Assembly (NCBI GenBank): GCA_003014445.1
Contig: PYGH01000005.1
Span: 62,001-126,000 of the forward strand
Source: Fusobacterium naviforme
GTDB taxonomy: Bacteria; Bacillota; Clostridia; Lachnospirales; Lachnospiraceae
Length of the DNA: 64,000 bases
Reading direction: 5' to 3'
The notes beneath the pieces were generated by a model. The model was not told the DNA's origin. It saw only the letters and a program-made list of their open reading frames with translations, and ran no database searches. Of this stretch, positions 34,966 to 43,299 are shown one piece after another (the stretch's first letter is position 1; each line of letters opens with the position of its first letter). Position numbers and translations under genes: made by a program.

Positions 34966-36006
34966 TTACTCTGCAAATATCCGCTTGCCTCCCCGGTACT
35001 CCCGCAGCTCTCCGACGCGCTGCACCTTTGGCACGCGCGCATCCCGGCGCAGAGCTGCCTCGAGCGCATCCGCTGCCTCCGGCGCGACAGCGATCATCAG
35101 TCCTCCGGAGGTCTGCGGATCGAAGAGCAGGTCCTGGAGCGCCAGCGGCAGGGCGCCAAGCTCTGTCGCCTGCTCCGCATAGCGCCGATTTCTGTATGCC
35201 CCGGCCGGAACCAGGCCCAGCTCTGCGAATTCAAGTGCGCCCGGAAGAAACTGAAGCCTCTCTGTACAGATATGGATCTCCGCATCCGCCCCCTGTGACA
35301 TCTCCAGGAGATGCCCCAGCAGTCCAAAGCCCGTGACATCTGTACAGGCATGCACGGGATACTGCACCATAATATCCCGCGCGTATTTATTCAGAGTCAT
35401 CATAAGCTCATTCACTCTGCTCTGCTGCTCCTCTGAGAGCAGTCCGCCCTTCCCTGCCGTCGTCAGCACACCGATACCGAGCGGCTTTGTGTAGAACAGG
35501 ATATCGCCGGGCCTGCCTCCCGCATTTGTAAGAATGCGCTTCGGATGCACGATACCCGTAACTGCCATACCGTACTTTGGCTCTCTGTCATAAATGCTGT
35601 GCCCCCCGGTGATCATCGCCCCCGCCTCATAGATCTTCGCATATCCGCCGCGAAGTATCCCGTGCACCTGTTCCCGCGGCATATCCTCCGGCACCATCAT
35701 GATATTCAGCGCTGTCAGGGGCTCTCCCCCCATGGCATAGACATCGGAAAGTGCATTTGCCGCGGCAATCGCCCCGAAGGTATATGGATCGTCCGCGATG
35801 GGAGGAAAGAAATCCACCGTCTGAACAATGGCGGTATCCTCTGTGAGCTGATAGACCGAGGCATCATCGCTCTTGTCATAGCCGACCAGCAGCCGTGCAT
35901 CCCGGTGCACCGGAAGATCCTGAAGGAGCCTGGCGAGCTCCCCTGCTCCGACCTTTGCTCCACAGCCGGAACACTCTGTCAATTTTGTAAGCCTGATATC
36001 CTCCAT
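34966..36006 (-). CDS. selD: Selenide, water dikinase (selenophosphate synthase)
   Basis: 346 residues from ATG 36006 (AGGGAG before it; an in-frame GTG five codons upstream is less likely). Makes selenophosphate from selenide and ATP. The catalytic Cys lies in LTKLTECSGCGAKVGAGELA (about residue 17), with Cys where some homologues have selenocysteine. ATP/metal residues include DKSDDASVY, TVDFFPPIADDPYTFGAIAAANALSDVYAMGG and GGHSIYDREPKYG. No selA or selB is visible; yqeB and yqeC 5-7 kb away point to use of selenium in molybdenum hydroxylases. Confidence 0.95.
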   Translation of the reverse strand: MEDIRLTKLTECSGCGAKVGAGELARLLQDLPVHRDARLLVGYDKSDDASVYQLTEDTAIVQTVDFFPPIADDPYTFGAIAAANALSDVYAMGGEPLTALNIMMVPEDMPREQVHGILRGGYAKIYEAGAMITGGHSIYDREPKYGMAVTGIVHPKRILTNAGGRPGDILFYTKPLGIGVLTTAGKGGLLSEEQQSRVNELMMTLNKYARDIMVQYPVHACTDVTGFGLLGHLLEMSQGADAEIHICTERLQFLPGALEFAELGLVPAGAYRNRRYAEQATELGALPLALQDLLFDPQTSGGLMIAVAPEAADALEAALRRDARVPKVQRVGELREYRGGKRIFAE

Positions 36007-36114
36007 TGCACGCTCCCTCACTTTCTTTATCCGCCCGGACAGTTCTGCACAAAACCATCTGTTCGGATTTTCCTCCGGAACAAACTCTCATATTCCTTCT
36101 CCTGTACGCAAACA

Positions 36115-36132
36115 GCGGGCGTCTCCGCCCGC
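36115..36132 (-). terminator. Weak terminator-like hairpin after the DAACS symporter gene
   Basis: GCGGGCG and CGCCCGC with a four-base loop, followed by only TGTTTG on the minus strand. Confidence 0.4.
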
Positions 36133-36173
36133 CGCAGCCATTGTTCCTATACCCGTCCCTTCCGGGGCAGTCT

Positions 36174-37385
36174 TTATTTCCCGCTGAGCCTCTCCTTTGC
36201 GGATACGACGACCGCACAGGCCGCATCGCCGGTGATATTCACAGTTGTGCGGCCCATATCAAAGATACGGTCCACGCCGGCTACCAGCGCGATTCCCTCT
36301 ACCGGCAGCCCCACAGACTCCAGCACCATGGCGAGCATCACCATACCCGCACCGGGCACACCCGCTGTGCCGATAGAAGCGAGGGTAGCCGTGAGCACGA
36401 TGGTGAGCATCTGGGAAAAGCTTAAGCTCAGTCCGTAGCAGGTTGCGATAAAGATGGCGCAGACACCCTGATAGATCGCGGTTCCGTCCATATTGATGGT
36501 TGCGCCGAGCGGCAGCACAAAGGAGTAGATATCCTTCGGAACGCCGAGCTTCTCTGAGCACTCCATATTCATGGGCAGGGTGCCGACAGAGGAGGCGGAG
36601 GAGAAGGCCAGAATGATAGCCGGCATCATCCCCCTGAAAAACTTCAGCGGGCTCATCTTTCCAATTACCGCGACAGTCATGGAATAGACCAGAACCGCAT
36701 GAATCACATAGCAGATATAGGCGACCAGCAGCACCTTCGCGAGAGAGCCGATGATAGACGGGCCGTTCTCCGCGACGACGGGACAGAGGAGACAGAAGAC
36801 ACCGATGGGTGAGAGCTTCAGTATCATCTCCATCGTTTTCATGCAGATCTCATTTACTGCCGAAACTGCATCCAGGCTCTTTCCGGACTTCTCTCCCGCA
36901 AGGATGATCGCGAAGCCGATGAAGAGAGAGGCCACAATCACCTGCAGCATATTGGATTCCACAAAGGGCTTCATGAAGTTATTCGGGAAGACGCCGACCA
37001 GCGTGTCCATAAAACTCACGGAGGAATTGGCCTCGTAGCTTAAATCGCTCGTCTGCAATACCGGGAAGGTCCCCTTGAAAAGATTTGCAAAGATCAGACC
37101 TATCGTCACGGCGAAGGCAGTCGTACACATGTAGTAGAGAACGGTCTTTCCGCCTATCGCCCCGAGCCGGCGAATATCCTTCATGGAGATAACGCCGGAC
37201 ATAATAGAGAAAAAGACCAGCGGCGCGACGATCCACTTGATCAAATTCAGAAAGATGGTACCAAAGGGCTTGATGAATTTCGTCGCAAGCTCCGGATTTC
37301 CGGTAAAGGCGATGCCGGCGGCAATCGCAAGCACCAGTGCAATAAAAATCTGTGTAGACAGCGCAAGTTTCCGTTTTTCCTTCAT
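36174..37385 (-). CDS. Dicarboxylate/amino acid:cation symporter (DAACS family)
   Basis: 403 residues from ATG 37385 (GAGAGGGGTG). GltPh-like elevator transporter with eight TM and two re-entrant hairpins: HP1 AFSSASSVGTLP, TM7 GATINMDGTA, HP2 ASIGTAGVPGAGMVML, TM8 DRIFDMGRTTVNITGDA. NMDGT and the TM8 Asp/Arg positions indicate Na+- or H+-coupled uptake of an acidic or neutral amino acid or dicarboxylate. DRIFDMGRTTVNI is closer to glutamate/serine-type carriers. Own promoter at 37441. Confidence 0.93.
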   Translation of the reverse strand: MKEKRKLALSTQIFIALVLAIAAGIAFTGNPELATKFIKPFGTIFLNLIKWIVAPLVFFSIMSGVISMKDIRRLGAIGGKTVLYYMCTTAFAVTIGLIFANLFKGTFPVLQTSDLSYEANSSVSFMDTLVGVFPNNFMKPFVESNMLQVIVASLFIGFAIILAGEKSGKSLDAVSAVNEICMKTMEMILKLSPIGVFCLLCPVVAENGPSIIGSLAKVLLVAYICYVIHAVLVYSMTVAVIGKMSPLKFFRGMMPAIILAFSSASSVGTLPMNMECSEKLGVPKDIYSFVLPLGATINMDGTAIYQGVCAIFIATCYGLSLSFSQMLTIVLTATLASIGTAGVPGAGMVMLAMVLESVGLPVEGIALVAGVDRIFDMGRTTVNITGDAACAVVVSAKERLSGK

Positions 37386-37440
37386 GAATACACCCCTCTC
37401 TGTAAACTTCAATACGGTCATTTCGCAGCTTGTCAGTATA

Positions 37441-37469
37441 ATTATAGCAATATCGCATAATTTATTCAA
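37441..37469 (-). promoter_or_regulatory. Sigma-A promoter of the DAACS symporter
   Basis: TTGAAT, a 17-nt spacer and perfect TATAAT on the minus strand, about 55 nt before the ATG, in an AT-rich stretch. Confidence 0.8.
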
Positions 37470-37517
37470 TATTTTATTTCTATTTTTTATGCACTTTGCT
37501 ATATTTTTAACAATAAT

Positions 37518-38252
37518 CTACCGCTCCTCCAGACGATCCAAGCGCCAGATACGTATATTCATGGCCTCCAGCTCTATCCCGCAGTACTGGCAGTGACGCG
37601 CCCCGAGATCCGTGACCGGCGCGCCGCAGTTCGGACAGTGCAGTCCTGTCGCGGCTCCCTCCACACGGGAGCTGTCCTGCACATGGATCAGCTCCAGCTG
37701 GAAGCGATGCTGCCCCTTCCGCACTTCCCCGGAGCGCTGCGCCTGCTCCCCCGACTGCCAGACCGGATGCCGGTACTCCAGCGCAGTCTGCACAATGATT
37801 CTGCAGAGCGCACTCTGCCGCTCATAGCGCGTGATCTCTGTCTGATGCACATATATCTCCTCAAAGCGCTCGCGTATGCCCCTTCGCACTGCGTCCTCAA
37901 TACGAAGCTGAAGCTGCTCCCGGATCGCCTCTGAGCCGTCCGGAAGTCCCGCCCTGTTCTGCTGCTCCACTGCCTTCAGATAGCGCTTCAGCAGCAGCTC
38001 ACAGCGCTGCCTCCACTCCGGCCAGTGAAATTCCGGAAAGTCCTCCCTGATCCGCGGGAGCTCCACGCGCGTCATCCCCGCCACGCTCTTCGGACTCTCC
38101 TCATAGAGCTCCTCCCGCCGCCTGAGCCCCTCAATGAGAGAATTTGTGCCAAAGAGCAGGCGTGAAAGCTGTCGTGACTTATGTCGCAGGTAGAAAAGCC
38201 CTCCCAGAAATGAGACGGCCGCCGCAATTCCAATGATCGTAAGTGCATTCAT
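37518..38252 (-). CDS. Membrane-anchored zinc-ribbon protein (Tim44-like region)
   Basis: 244 residues. N-terminal membrane anchor (ALTIIGIAAAVSFLGGLFYLRH), a central helical region with IREDFPEFHWPEWRQRCELLLKRYLKAVEQQN that resembles the Tim44-like fold, beta-rich YRHPVWQ...HRFQLELIHV, and a C-terminal zinc ribbon CPNCGAPVTDLGARHCQYCG (about residues 208-227). The role may be in protein handling at the membrane, but this is only inference. It starts 3 bases after the decayed reading frame at 38256-38572, with which it shares a transcript. Confidence 0.65.
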   Translation of the reverse strand: MNALTIIGIAAAVSFLGGLFYLRHKSRQLSRLLFGTNSLIEGLRRREELYEESPKSVAGMTRVELPRIREDFPEFHWPEWRQRCELLLKRYLKAVEQQNRAGLPDGSEAIREQLQLRIEDAVRRGIRERFEEIYVHQTEITRYERQSALCRIIVQTALEYRHPVWQSGEQAQRSGEVRKGQHRFQLELIHVQDSSRVEGAATGLHCPNCGAPVTDLGARHCQYCGIELEAMNIRIWRLDRLEER

Positions 38253-38255
38253 ACT

Positions 38256-38572
38256 CTATCCCTCCGCGATCAGCTCTCCTTCCCCGCTGAATTCATAGAG
38301 ATTGTCGAGGCCCATATCGACATAGCCCGTTCCGTCGTCATAGAACGGATTCAGATCCAGGCGGTTCACAAACCCCCACTGCGCCTCCGTGAGTGCAAGC
38401 GCCGGTTTTCCTTCCGCCCCCTCTGTCCACTGAAGCCCGGAGAGCGTCAGACTGTTGTCCGCAATATAGGCTGCTGCATGCCGCCGGTGCCGAGCCCCTG
38501 CCCCCTCCTGTGGACGCCCGCGCCCTGTCCTGTCACATGCTTCTCTCTCGCTCCCGGCCGATTCTCAGGCAT
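38256..38572 (-). pseudogene. Frameshifted, internally deleted remnant, probably of a clostripain-like (C11) secreted peptidase
   Basis: ATG 38572 (AAAGGAAGG upstream) begins PENRPGAREKHVTGQGAGVHRRGQGLGTGG, then hits TGA after ten more codons. In another frame the downstream bases read AAYIADNSLTLSGLQWTEGA...ALTEAQWGFVNRLDLNPFYDDGTGYVDMGLDNLYEFSGEGELIAEG before a stop at 38256. From memory both pieces resemble parts of large Lachnospiraceae C11 peptidases, the N-terminal VTGQG...RRGSGLGTG segment and the region after the protease core, so a large deletion has joined them out of frame. A short intact gene with programmed frameshifting is less likely. Confidence 0.55.
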
Positions 38573-38762
38573 GATATCCTTCCTTTCTCAGCCTTCCGCT
38601 GCCAATCTCTCACTCCCTGCGATGACGGGAAACATATCCCACTGTCCCCGTTCCTCTCTCGCAGAGACTGCGCCGCATTCTCTCATCTCCAAATATCATA
38701 GCGTTCCGCATACACTGCATGTATATAAGTCTGCCTAAGCTGTACCGCACTCCGCCCTCACA

Positions 38763-39395
38763 TCAGCTGCGCGCGATCCACTCTCCCAGCACCGCAAACG
38801 GAAACAGCCTTCCGAGGCCCCAGCAGAGCGCCGCAAGCGGCAGCGCAGAGAGCGCATCAATCAGAACATGCTGCTTCGTGTACAGGGTCGAGAGCACAAT
38901 CAGCGCGGACAGGATCACCGCGATGCCGCGAACCGGAAGCATTAGCCCCGGACTCACAAGCGCCATCGCCAGCACAATATAGCACATGGAGCAGTGCATG
39001 CTGGGCGCACAGTTCAGTCCCTTGTAGCTCCCCCGGTACACCAACTGCATGACAAGCCCCGTGGCGCTCTCCGGCGGCGCCGGTCGGCGAAAGGTCGTGG
39101 GATAGGCAAGGTAACAGATGAGACTCAGGACAATATCCGCAGCCATCGCAGTCATATAGCGCCCGTAGTGCAGCGGAGATGCAAAGTAGAGCGCCAGCGG
39201 AAACAGCGCGATGAGCGGAAACCACAGCACATAGATATACACCCACACGGGGGCAAAGGGAATGCGGCGGTCTATCCCGCGCTCCACATTGTGCGGAGGC
39301 CCCTCAAGCGCCTCAACACCGAAATAGAGCAGGCACTGCCCGCCCAGCAGGATGGCCTGTGCCAGTATCAGTCTCCGCAGCTCTCCCATACGCAC
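38763..39395 (-). CDS. PAP2-superfamily (inositol phosphorylceramide synthase-like) membrane phosphatase
   Basis: 210 residues from GTG 39395 (AAGGGGACAGA) or ATG 39389. Five to six membrane spans. The phosphatase motifs are NCAPSMHCSMCYIVLAMAL (about residue 130) and TLYTKQHVLIDALSALPLA (about residue 172), with catalytic His in each, preceded by RRP in FRRPAPP. These enzymes act on lipid phosphates or transfer head groups at the outer face of the membrane. Single gene with its own promoter. Confidence 0.85.
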   Translation of the reverse strand: MRMGELRRLILAQAILLGGQCLLYFGVEALEGPPHNVERGIDRRIPFAPVWVYIYVLWFPLIALFPLALYFASPLHYGRYMTAMAADIVLSLICYLAYPTTFRRPAPPESATGLVMQLVYRGSYKGLNCAPSMHCSMCYIVLAMALVSPGLMLPVRGIAVILSALIVLSTLYTKQHVLIDALSALPLAALCWGLGRLFPFAVLGEWIARS

Positions 39396-39485
39396 TCTGT
39401 CCCCTTATCCCTGTCTTAAGTTCTCACAGACAGAGGCTCCGCTCCTCATTCTGAAGCTCCATGGTCTCCGTCTCTTTGCGCTTAC

Positions 39486-39514
39486 ACTATACCCTCTCAC
39501 TCCCCGCTTTGCAA
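39486..39514 (-). promoter_or_regulatory. Promoter of the PAP2 gene
   Basis: TTGCAA, a 17-nt spacer and TATAGT on the minus strand, about 90 nt before the start. The leader contains a possible 12-codon reading frame (MELQNEERSLCL). Confidence 0.65.
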
Positions 39515-39559
39515 TGCTGCAGTGCCTCTTCCTCCGCTTCGCACATCAAAAAACATAGT

Positions 39560-39594
39560 AAAAGACGCGGATGATGTCGGCACACCACCCGCGT
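39560..39594 (-). terminator. Terminator of the NhaC-type antiporter gene
   Basis: ACGCGGGTGGTG and CATCATCCGCGT pair over 12 positions (two G-U) with a six-base loop, followed by CTTTTAC on the minus strand. Confidence 0.7.
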
Positions 39595-39634
39595 ATCGTA
39601 TCATCTGTTTTTTCAGGCAGCAGTCCACTTCTCC

Positions 39635-41185
39635 TCAGCCTGCGATCTCCTTGCCCGCCTCTGCTCCTGTCAGCGGATTCTCTGCCCTCTGCTGTGCAAA
39701 GTGGAGCACAGACATCATCGCAAGAAGGAGGGCAGCGCCAACTGCAAGGGAGATGAGCGCGTTCTGCACAAAGCCCGCCACCACATAGGTGAGGAAAGAG
39801 ATCAGGGCGCAGCTCAGTGCGTATGGCATCTGCGTGGAGACATGTGCGATATGGTCACACTGCGCCCCGGCAGAGCTCATGATAGTCGTGTCGGAGATCG
39901 GGGAGCAGTGATCGCCGCAGACCGCACCCGCCATGCAGGCGGAGACGCAGATGATAGCCAGCGGATTTCCGCTCTCAAGCGGGAATACCTTCAGCGTGAT
40001 CGGAATCAGGATACCGAAGGTTCCCCAGGAAGTTCCCGTTGCGAAGGCAAGACCGCAGGCGATCAGAAAGACAATCGCCGGAAGAAAGTTCAGCATTGAC
40101 CCCGCGCTGTGCTCCACGACACCGGCGACATACTCCGCCGCACCGAGGGAATCTGTCATGCCCTTCAGCGTCCATGCAAGGCAGAGTATCATGATGGCCG
40201 GAACCATGGCCTTGAAGCCCTCCGTCAGACAGCTCATGCAGTCTCTGAACTCCAGCACGCCGCGGAGAGAATACGCCGCAATCGTCAGTACCAGCGCCAC
40301 AAAGGAGCCAAGCACCAGTCCCACCGAGGCGTCACTGTTTGCAAAGGAATCCACAAAGCTGGTGCCCTCAAAAAACCCGCCGGTGTAGATCATGCCCACG
40401 ACACAGCTCACAATGAGGACTAAGATGGGAAGGACCAGATCCAAAACGCCGCCCTTGCCCGCAGCGCTCTCATTCTCTGTGCTGACCGGAGGATTGACCG
40501 TGAAAATATTTCCGCGCAGCGCATTTGCCTCGTGCCGCGCCATCGGGCCGTAGTCCAGACGCAGAACTGTCAGCGTCACCATCATGAGTATGGTGAAGAG
40601 CGCGTAGAAATTATAGGGAATCGCGTTGATAAAGAGCATCAGTCCGTTCGTCCCCTCAGGTGCAAAGCCGGAGATGGCCGCCGCCCAGGAAGAGATCGGC
40701 GCGATGATGCAGATCGGCGCCGCTGTCGCATCAATCAGATAGGCGAGCTTCGCCCTTGAGACATTCTGCCTGTCCGTCACCGGGCGCATCACACTGCCCA
40801 CTGTCAGGCAGTTGAAGTAGTCGTCTATAAAGATGAGACAGCCCAGAAGGATCGTCGCAAGCTGCACACCAATGCGGGTCTTAAAGCGCCTCGCCGCCCA
40901 CTGCCCGAAGGCCGCGGAGCCTCCCGCCCGGTTCATCAGTGAGACCAGCACGCCGAGGAACACGAGAAACATGAGTATCCCGACATTGTAGGGATCGGAT
41001 ATCTGCGCGATGAGCCCCTCGCTGAAGATGTGATTCAGCGTCCCCTCAAAGCTGAAGCCCGAGTAGAAGAAGCCGCCCACAAGAATCCCCAGAAAGAGGG
41101 AGCTGTAGACCTCCTTTGTGATCAGTGCCAGTGCAATTGCGACGATCGGCGGCAGCAATGCCCAGAATGTACCGTGAAATGCCAT
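39635..41185 (-). CDS. NhaC-family Na+/H+ antiporter
   Basis: 516 residues, ATG behind GGGGAGG. About 12 spans with hallmark segments of the NhaC family: ILLGCLIFIDDYFNCLTVGSVMRPVTDRQNVSRAKLAYLIDATAAPICIIAPISSW and, in the second half, CGLAFATGTSWGTFGILIPITL and ACMAGAVCGDHCSPISDTTIMSSAGAQCDHIAHVSTQ. Exchanges Na+ (or an amino acid) for H+. A leader of about 100 nt contains competing hairpins at 41216-41248. Confidence 0.9.
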   Translation of the reverse strand: MAFHGTFWALLPPIVAIALALITKEVYSSLFLGILVGGFFYSGFSFEGTLNHIFSEGLIAQISDPYNVGILMFLVFLGVLVSLMNRAGGSAAFGQWAARRFKTRIGVQLATILLGCLIFIDDYFNCLTVGSVMRPVTDRQNVSRAKLAYLIDATAAPICIIAPISSWAAAISGFAPEGTNGLMLFINAIPYNFYALFTILMMVTLTVLRLDYGPMARHEANALRGNIFTVNPPVSTENESAAGKGGVLDLVLPILVLIVSCVVGMIYTGGFFEGTSFVDSFANSDASVGLVLGSFVALVLTIAAYSLRGVLEFRDCMSCLTEGFKAMVPAIMILCLAWTLKGMTDSLGAAEYVAGVVEHSAGSMLNFLPAIVFLIACGLAFATGTSWGTFGILIPITLKVFPLESGNPLAIICVSACMAGAVCGDHCSPISDTTIMSSAGAQCDHIAHVSTQMPYALSCALISFLTYVVAGFVQNALISLAVGAALLLAMMSVLHFAQQRAENPLTGAEAGKEIAG

Positions 41186-41215
41186 GATTCTTCCTCCCCT
41201 GAAAGCTTTGTCACA

Positions 41216-41248
41216 GGACGGAATGTCCCGAGGCTCCGTCCCGGAGCC
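41216..41248 (-). promoter_or_regulatory. Mutually exclusive hairpins in the nhaC leader
   Basis: On the minus strand GGCTCC/GGAGCC (41248-41232) and GGACGGA/TCCGTCC (41241-41216) share bases, so only one can form. The second lies 31 nt before the ATG. This could be a translational switch. Confidence 0.4.
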
Positions 41249-41391
41249 GAAATAACTGTATCAATTAAGGGCATCATAACATCAAAAATTTATTTTGCAC
41301 TTTTTTTCTATAATTTTTGATTTTTATGGACAGTATGTCCAGTCCTTTGGTAAAAAAACAGCTTCCTCCATAAAACTATGGATTCCGCCTG

Positions 41392-42201
41392 TTATTTCAA
41401 CTGCTGATACCTATGCCTGCAGAGAAGCTCCAGCACACTGCCCGCAATGCAGCGCGACTTATCCGAGATCGTGCTGCAATTCTTCTGCTCGGATATCCGC
41501 GGATCAATATCCGCGATCTTCAGCCCCCGCTCCACCGGATAGCCGTCCCGGATGATGCCGCGGAGCACGCCGGATAAGCTTGCTCTGACCTCTGTCTCTC
41601 CGATTGTGGCGAGCAGCTCTCCCTCCCGCACAATATCCCCGATCTCACAGCGGTTGTGAATGCACCCGCTCTCCGGCGCGTGAATCACGCGAAGCGCGCC
41701 CTGCCCGGCGATGAGCCCCGGAACACCTGTATTCTGCGCCGCGCTTCCCTCTGTGATGATGCGCCCCAGATCGTGTCCGCGCTGCGTCTCGATCACAAAA
41801 TCTGCATCCACGCCCGCGGTGAAGCCCGGCCCGAGCGCGATTGTGAGCGGAGCCATGCCGCGCGTCGTCCCGCAATTCCGCTTTGCGAGTATGGCGTCCA
41901 CAAGCACAGAGGGCCGCAGGCGGGAAATGCTCTCTCCTGCCGGGTCCTGAAGGACCGGAACCTCATTCCTAAGAAGCACTGCATCCAGCTCCGCCGGACA
42001 CTCGATGCGCACGGCACGCATTCCCTCTACCTCCGTACTTCCCTGAAACATCGCCTCGCTGACTGCGACTCTTCTGCGAATTGCGGAGGGATTCGGCAGC
42101 TCCAGCACCAGCACGCGAAAGCCGCTCCTCCACAGCCTGTGGATGGTCCCGGTGGCGATATCTCCTCCGCCCCGCACAACAATCAGTTCTTCACAAAGCA
42201 T
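41392..42201 (-). CDS. yqeB: Selenium-dependent molybdenum hydroxylase system protein YqeB
   Basis: 269 residues from ATG 42201 (GGGAGGAGGG upstream). Family features: ELIVVRGGGDIATGTIHRLWRSGFRVLVLELPNPSAIRRRVAVSEA at the N terminus, GLGPGF-like ALGPGFTAGVDADFVIETQRGHDLGRI, and NTGVPGLIAGQGALRVIHAPESG. In comparative genomics YqeB and YqeC accompany SelD in genomes that use a selenium cofactor in xanthine-dehydrogenase-type enzymes. It overlaps yqeC by 11 bases, so the pair is translationally coupled. Confidence 0.9.
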   Translation of the reverse strand: MLCEELIVVRGGGDIATGTIHRLWRSGFRVLVLELPNPSAIRRRVAVSEAMFQGSTEVEGMRAVRIECPAELDAVLLRNEVPVLQDPAGESISRLRPSVLVDAILAKRNCGTTRGMAPLTIALGPGFTAGVDADFVIETQRGHDLGRIITEGSAAQNTGVPGLIAGQGALRVIHAPESGCIHNRCEIGDIVREGELLATIGETEVRASLSGVLRGIIRDGYPVERGLKIADIDPRISEQKNCSTISDKSRCIAGSVLELLCRHRYQQLK

Positions 42202-43024
42202 ACTGTCCCTCCTCCCTCTCCGCCGCGGAGAATGCGCTCCACAGCCCTGCGATCCCATAGCGCTCCCGCAATTCCCTGAGTATGCGCTCCGCGCTTCTCT
42301 GAAGCTGCTCCGTGTCGCACTGATTCAGCACTGCAAGGTATCTGCGCCGAGCGACCGCCTTCCTGCCTCCCTGCTCTGAGGCGAGCAGACGCACGACATC
42401 CTCCTCCGTGACGCGGTGCTCCCCCGGAAGTCCCGAGAGCGCCCAGCGAAAGCAGCAGTCGCACAGTCTCTGTCCCAGCGCGGACATCCCGATCACCGCA
42501 AGCACGGTATCTGTCTCCGGATGCAGCGCCGGCTCATGTGCCGCGGGATATTTCATCGGAAGCATTCTCGCGCCATCTGCCTCTATCACACTGCACTCCG
42601 CCTTGCGTATCATTGCAGTGAGCAGCTCCGGCTCCGGCGCGCAGAGCTTTCGCACATCTCCCTCCCCCGGCTTCGCGGGACGTCCCAGAAGCGCAGCCCG
42701 ACCGCTCCTCCACTCCCGGGCGCAGTCCTCCTCCGTCTCACAGAGAAACCGCCGCTTCGGAAGATAGAGCTTCGTCGTAGTCGTCATGAGGACACGGCGC
42801 TTCCGCGACATCTTCTGCGGAACAAATTCTGCCCCACAGGCTTTCCACACCGGTGCAGCCCCCTCTGCATACCCGCAGGGTTCTGCCCCGGTGGGGATTT
42901 TCATTGCCTGCATGGCAAGAAAACAGAGCAGCGTCGTTTTACCGCCGCTGCCCACAAGGGAGATCACTCTGTTTTCTTTTATCAGCTCCTCGATCAGAGG
43001 CCCTGCATTCCAGCTCATTTTCAT
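42191..43024 (-). CDS. yqeC: Selenium cofactor biosynthesis protein YqeC
   Basis: 277 residues. P-loop NTPase-like N terminus (VISLVGSGGKTTLLCFLAMQA), MTTTTKLYLP, SVIEADGARMLPMKYPAAHEPALHPETDTVLAVIGMSALGQ and LNQCDTEQ are typical. It is thought to act in insertion or maturation of the labile selenium atom in molybdenum hydroxylases. ATG 43024 or 43018 has no Shine-Dalgarno sequence; a promoter -10 lies only 6 nt before it, so the message may be leaderless. Confidence 0.9.
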   Translation of the reverse strand: MKMSWNAGPLIEELIKENRVISLVGSGGKTTLLCFLAMQAMKIPTGAEPCGYAEGAAPVWKACGAEFVPQKMSRKRRVLMTTTTKLYLPKRRFLCETEEDCAREWRSGRAALLGRPAKPGEGDVRKLCAPEPELLTAMIRKAECSVIEADGARMLPMKYPAAHEPALHPETDTVLAVIGMSALGQRLCDCCFRWALSGLPGEHRVTEEDVVRLLASEQGGRKAVARRRYLAVLNQCDTEQLQRSAERILRELRERYGIAGLWSAFSAAEREEGQYAL

Positions 43025-43030
43025 AGCTGT

Positions 43031-43059
43031 ATTATGAGCCCGGTCTTGGTCAAAGTAAA
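43031..43059 (-). promoter_or_regulatory. Promoter directly abutting yqeC
   Basis: TTTACT, a 17-nt spacer and CATAAT on the minus strand, with the -10 ending 6 nt before ATG 43024. Transcription would begin at or next to the start codon. Confidence 0.45.
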
Positions 43060-43083
43060 GCGGGAATTACGGCAAATGCCGAT

Positions 43084-43299
43084 TCATACCTCCCGTATGC
43101 CCTTCACCGTGTAATCCTTCGCCTCGACCGCCTGCTTCAGCGCCACATCCTCCGTGTTCTCCCGCAGTGTGACCAGTGCGCTGCCCTTCTCGTGGCTCAC
43201 CTCTGCGCTCTCCACCTCCGGCAGCGCCTCCAGTGCCTTCTTCACAGCAGCCTCGCAGTGTCCGCACATCATGCCCTCAATCTCCATCAGCTTCTTCAT
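43084..43299 (-). CDS. Possible internally initiated CopZ-like copper chaperone
   Basis: The last 71 codons of copA start with ATG at 43299, preceded on the minus strand by GGGAAAGGAAGAACG, a good ribosome binding site at correct spacing. The product would be a complete HMA domain with the GMMCGHC metal site, the size of a free CopZ. A linker rich in Glu/Asp/Gly separates it from the ATPase. Whether it is really made alone is inference. Confidence 0.4.
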   Translation of the reverse strand: MKKLMEIEGMMCGHCEAAVKKALEALPEVESAEVSHEKGSALVTLRENTEDVALKQAVEAKDYTVKGIREV

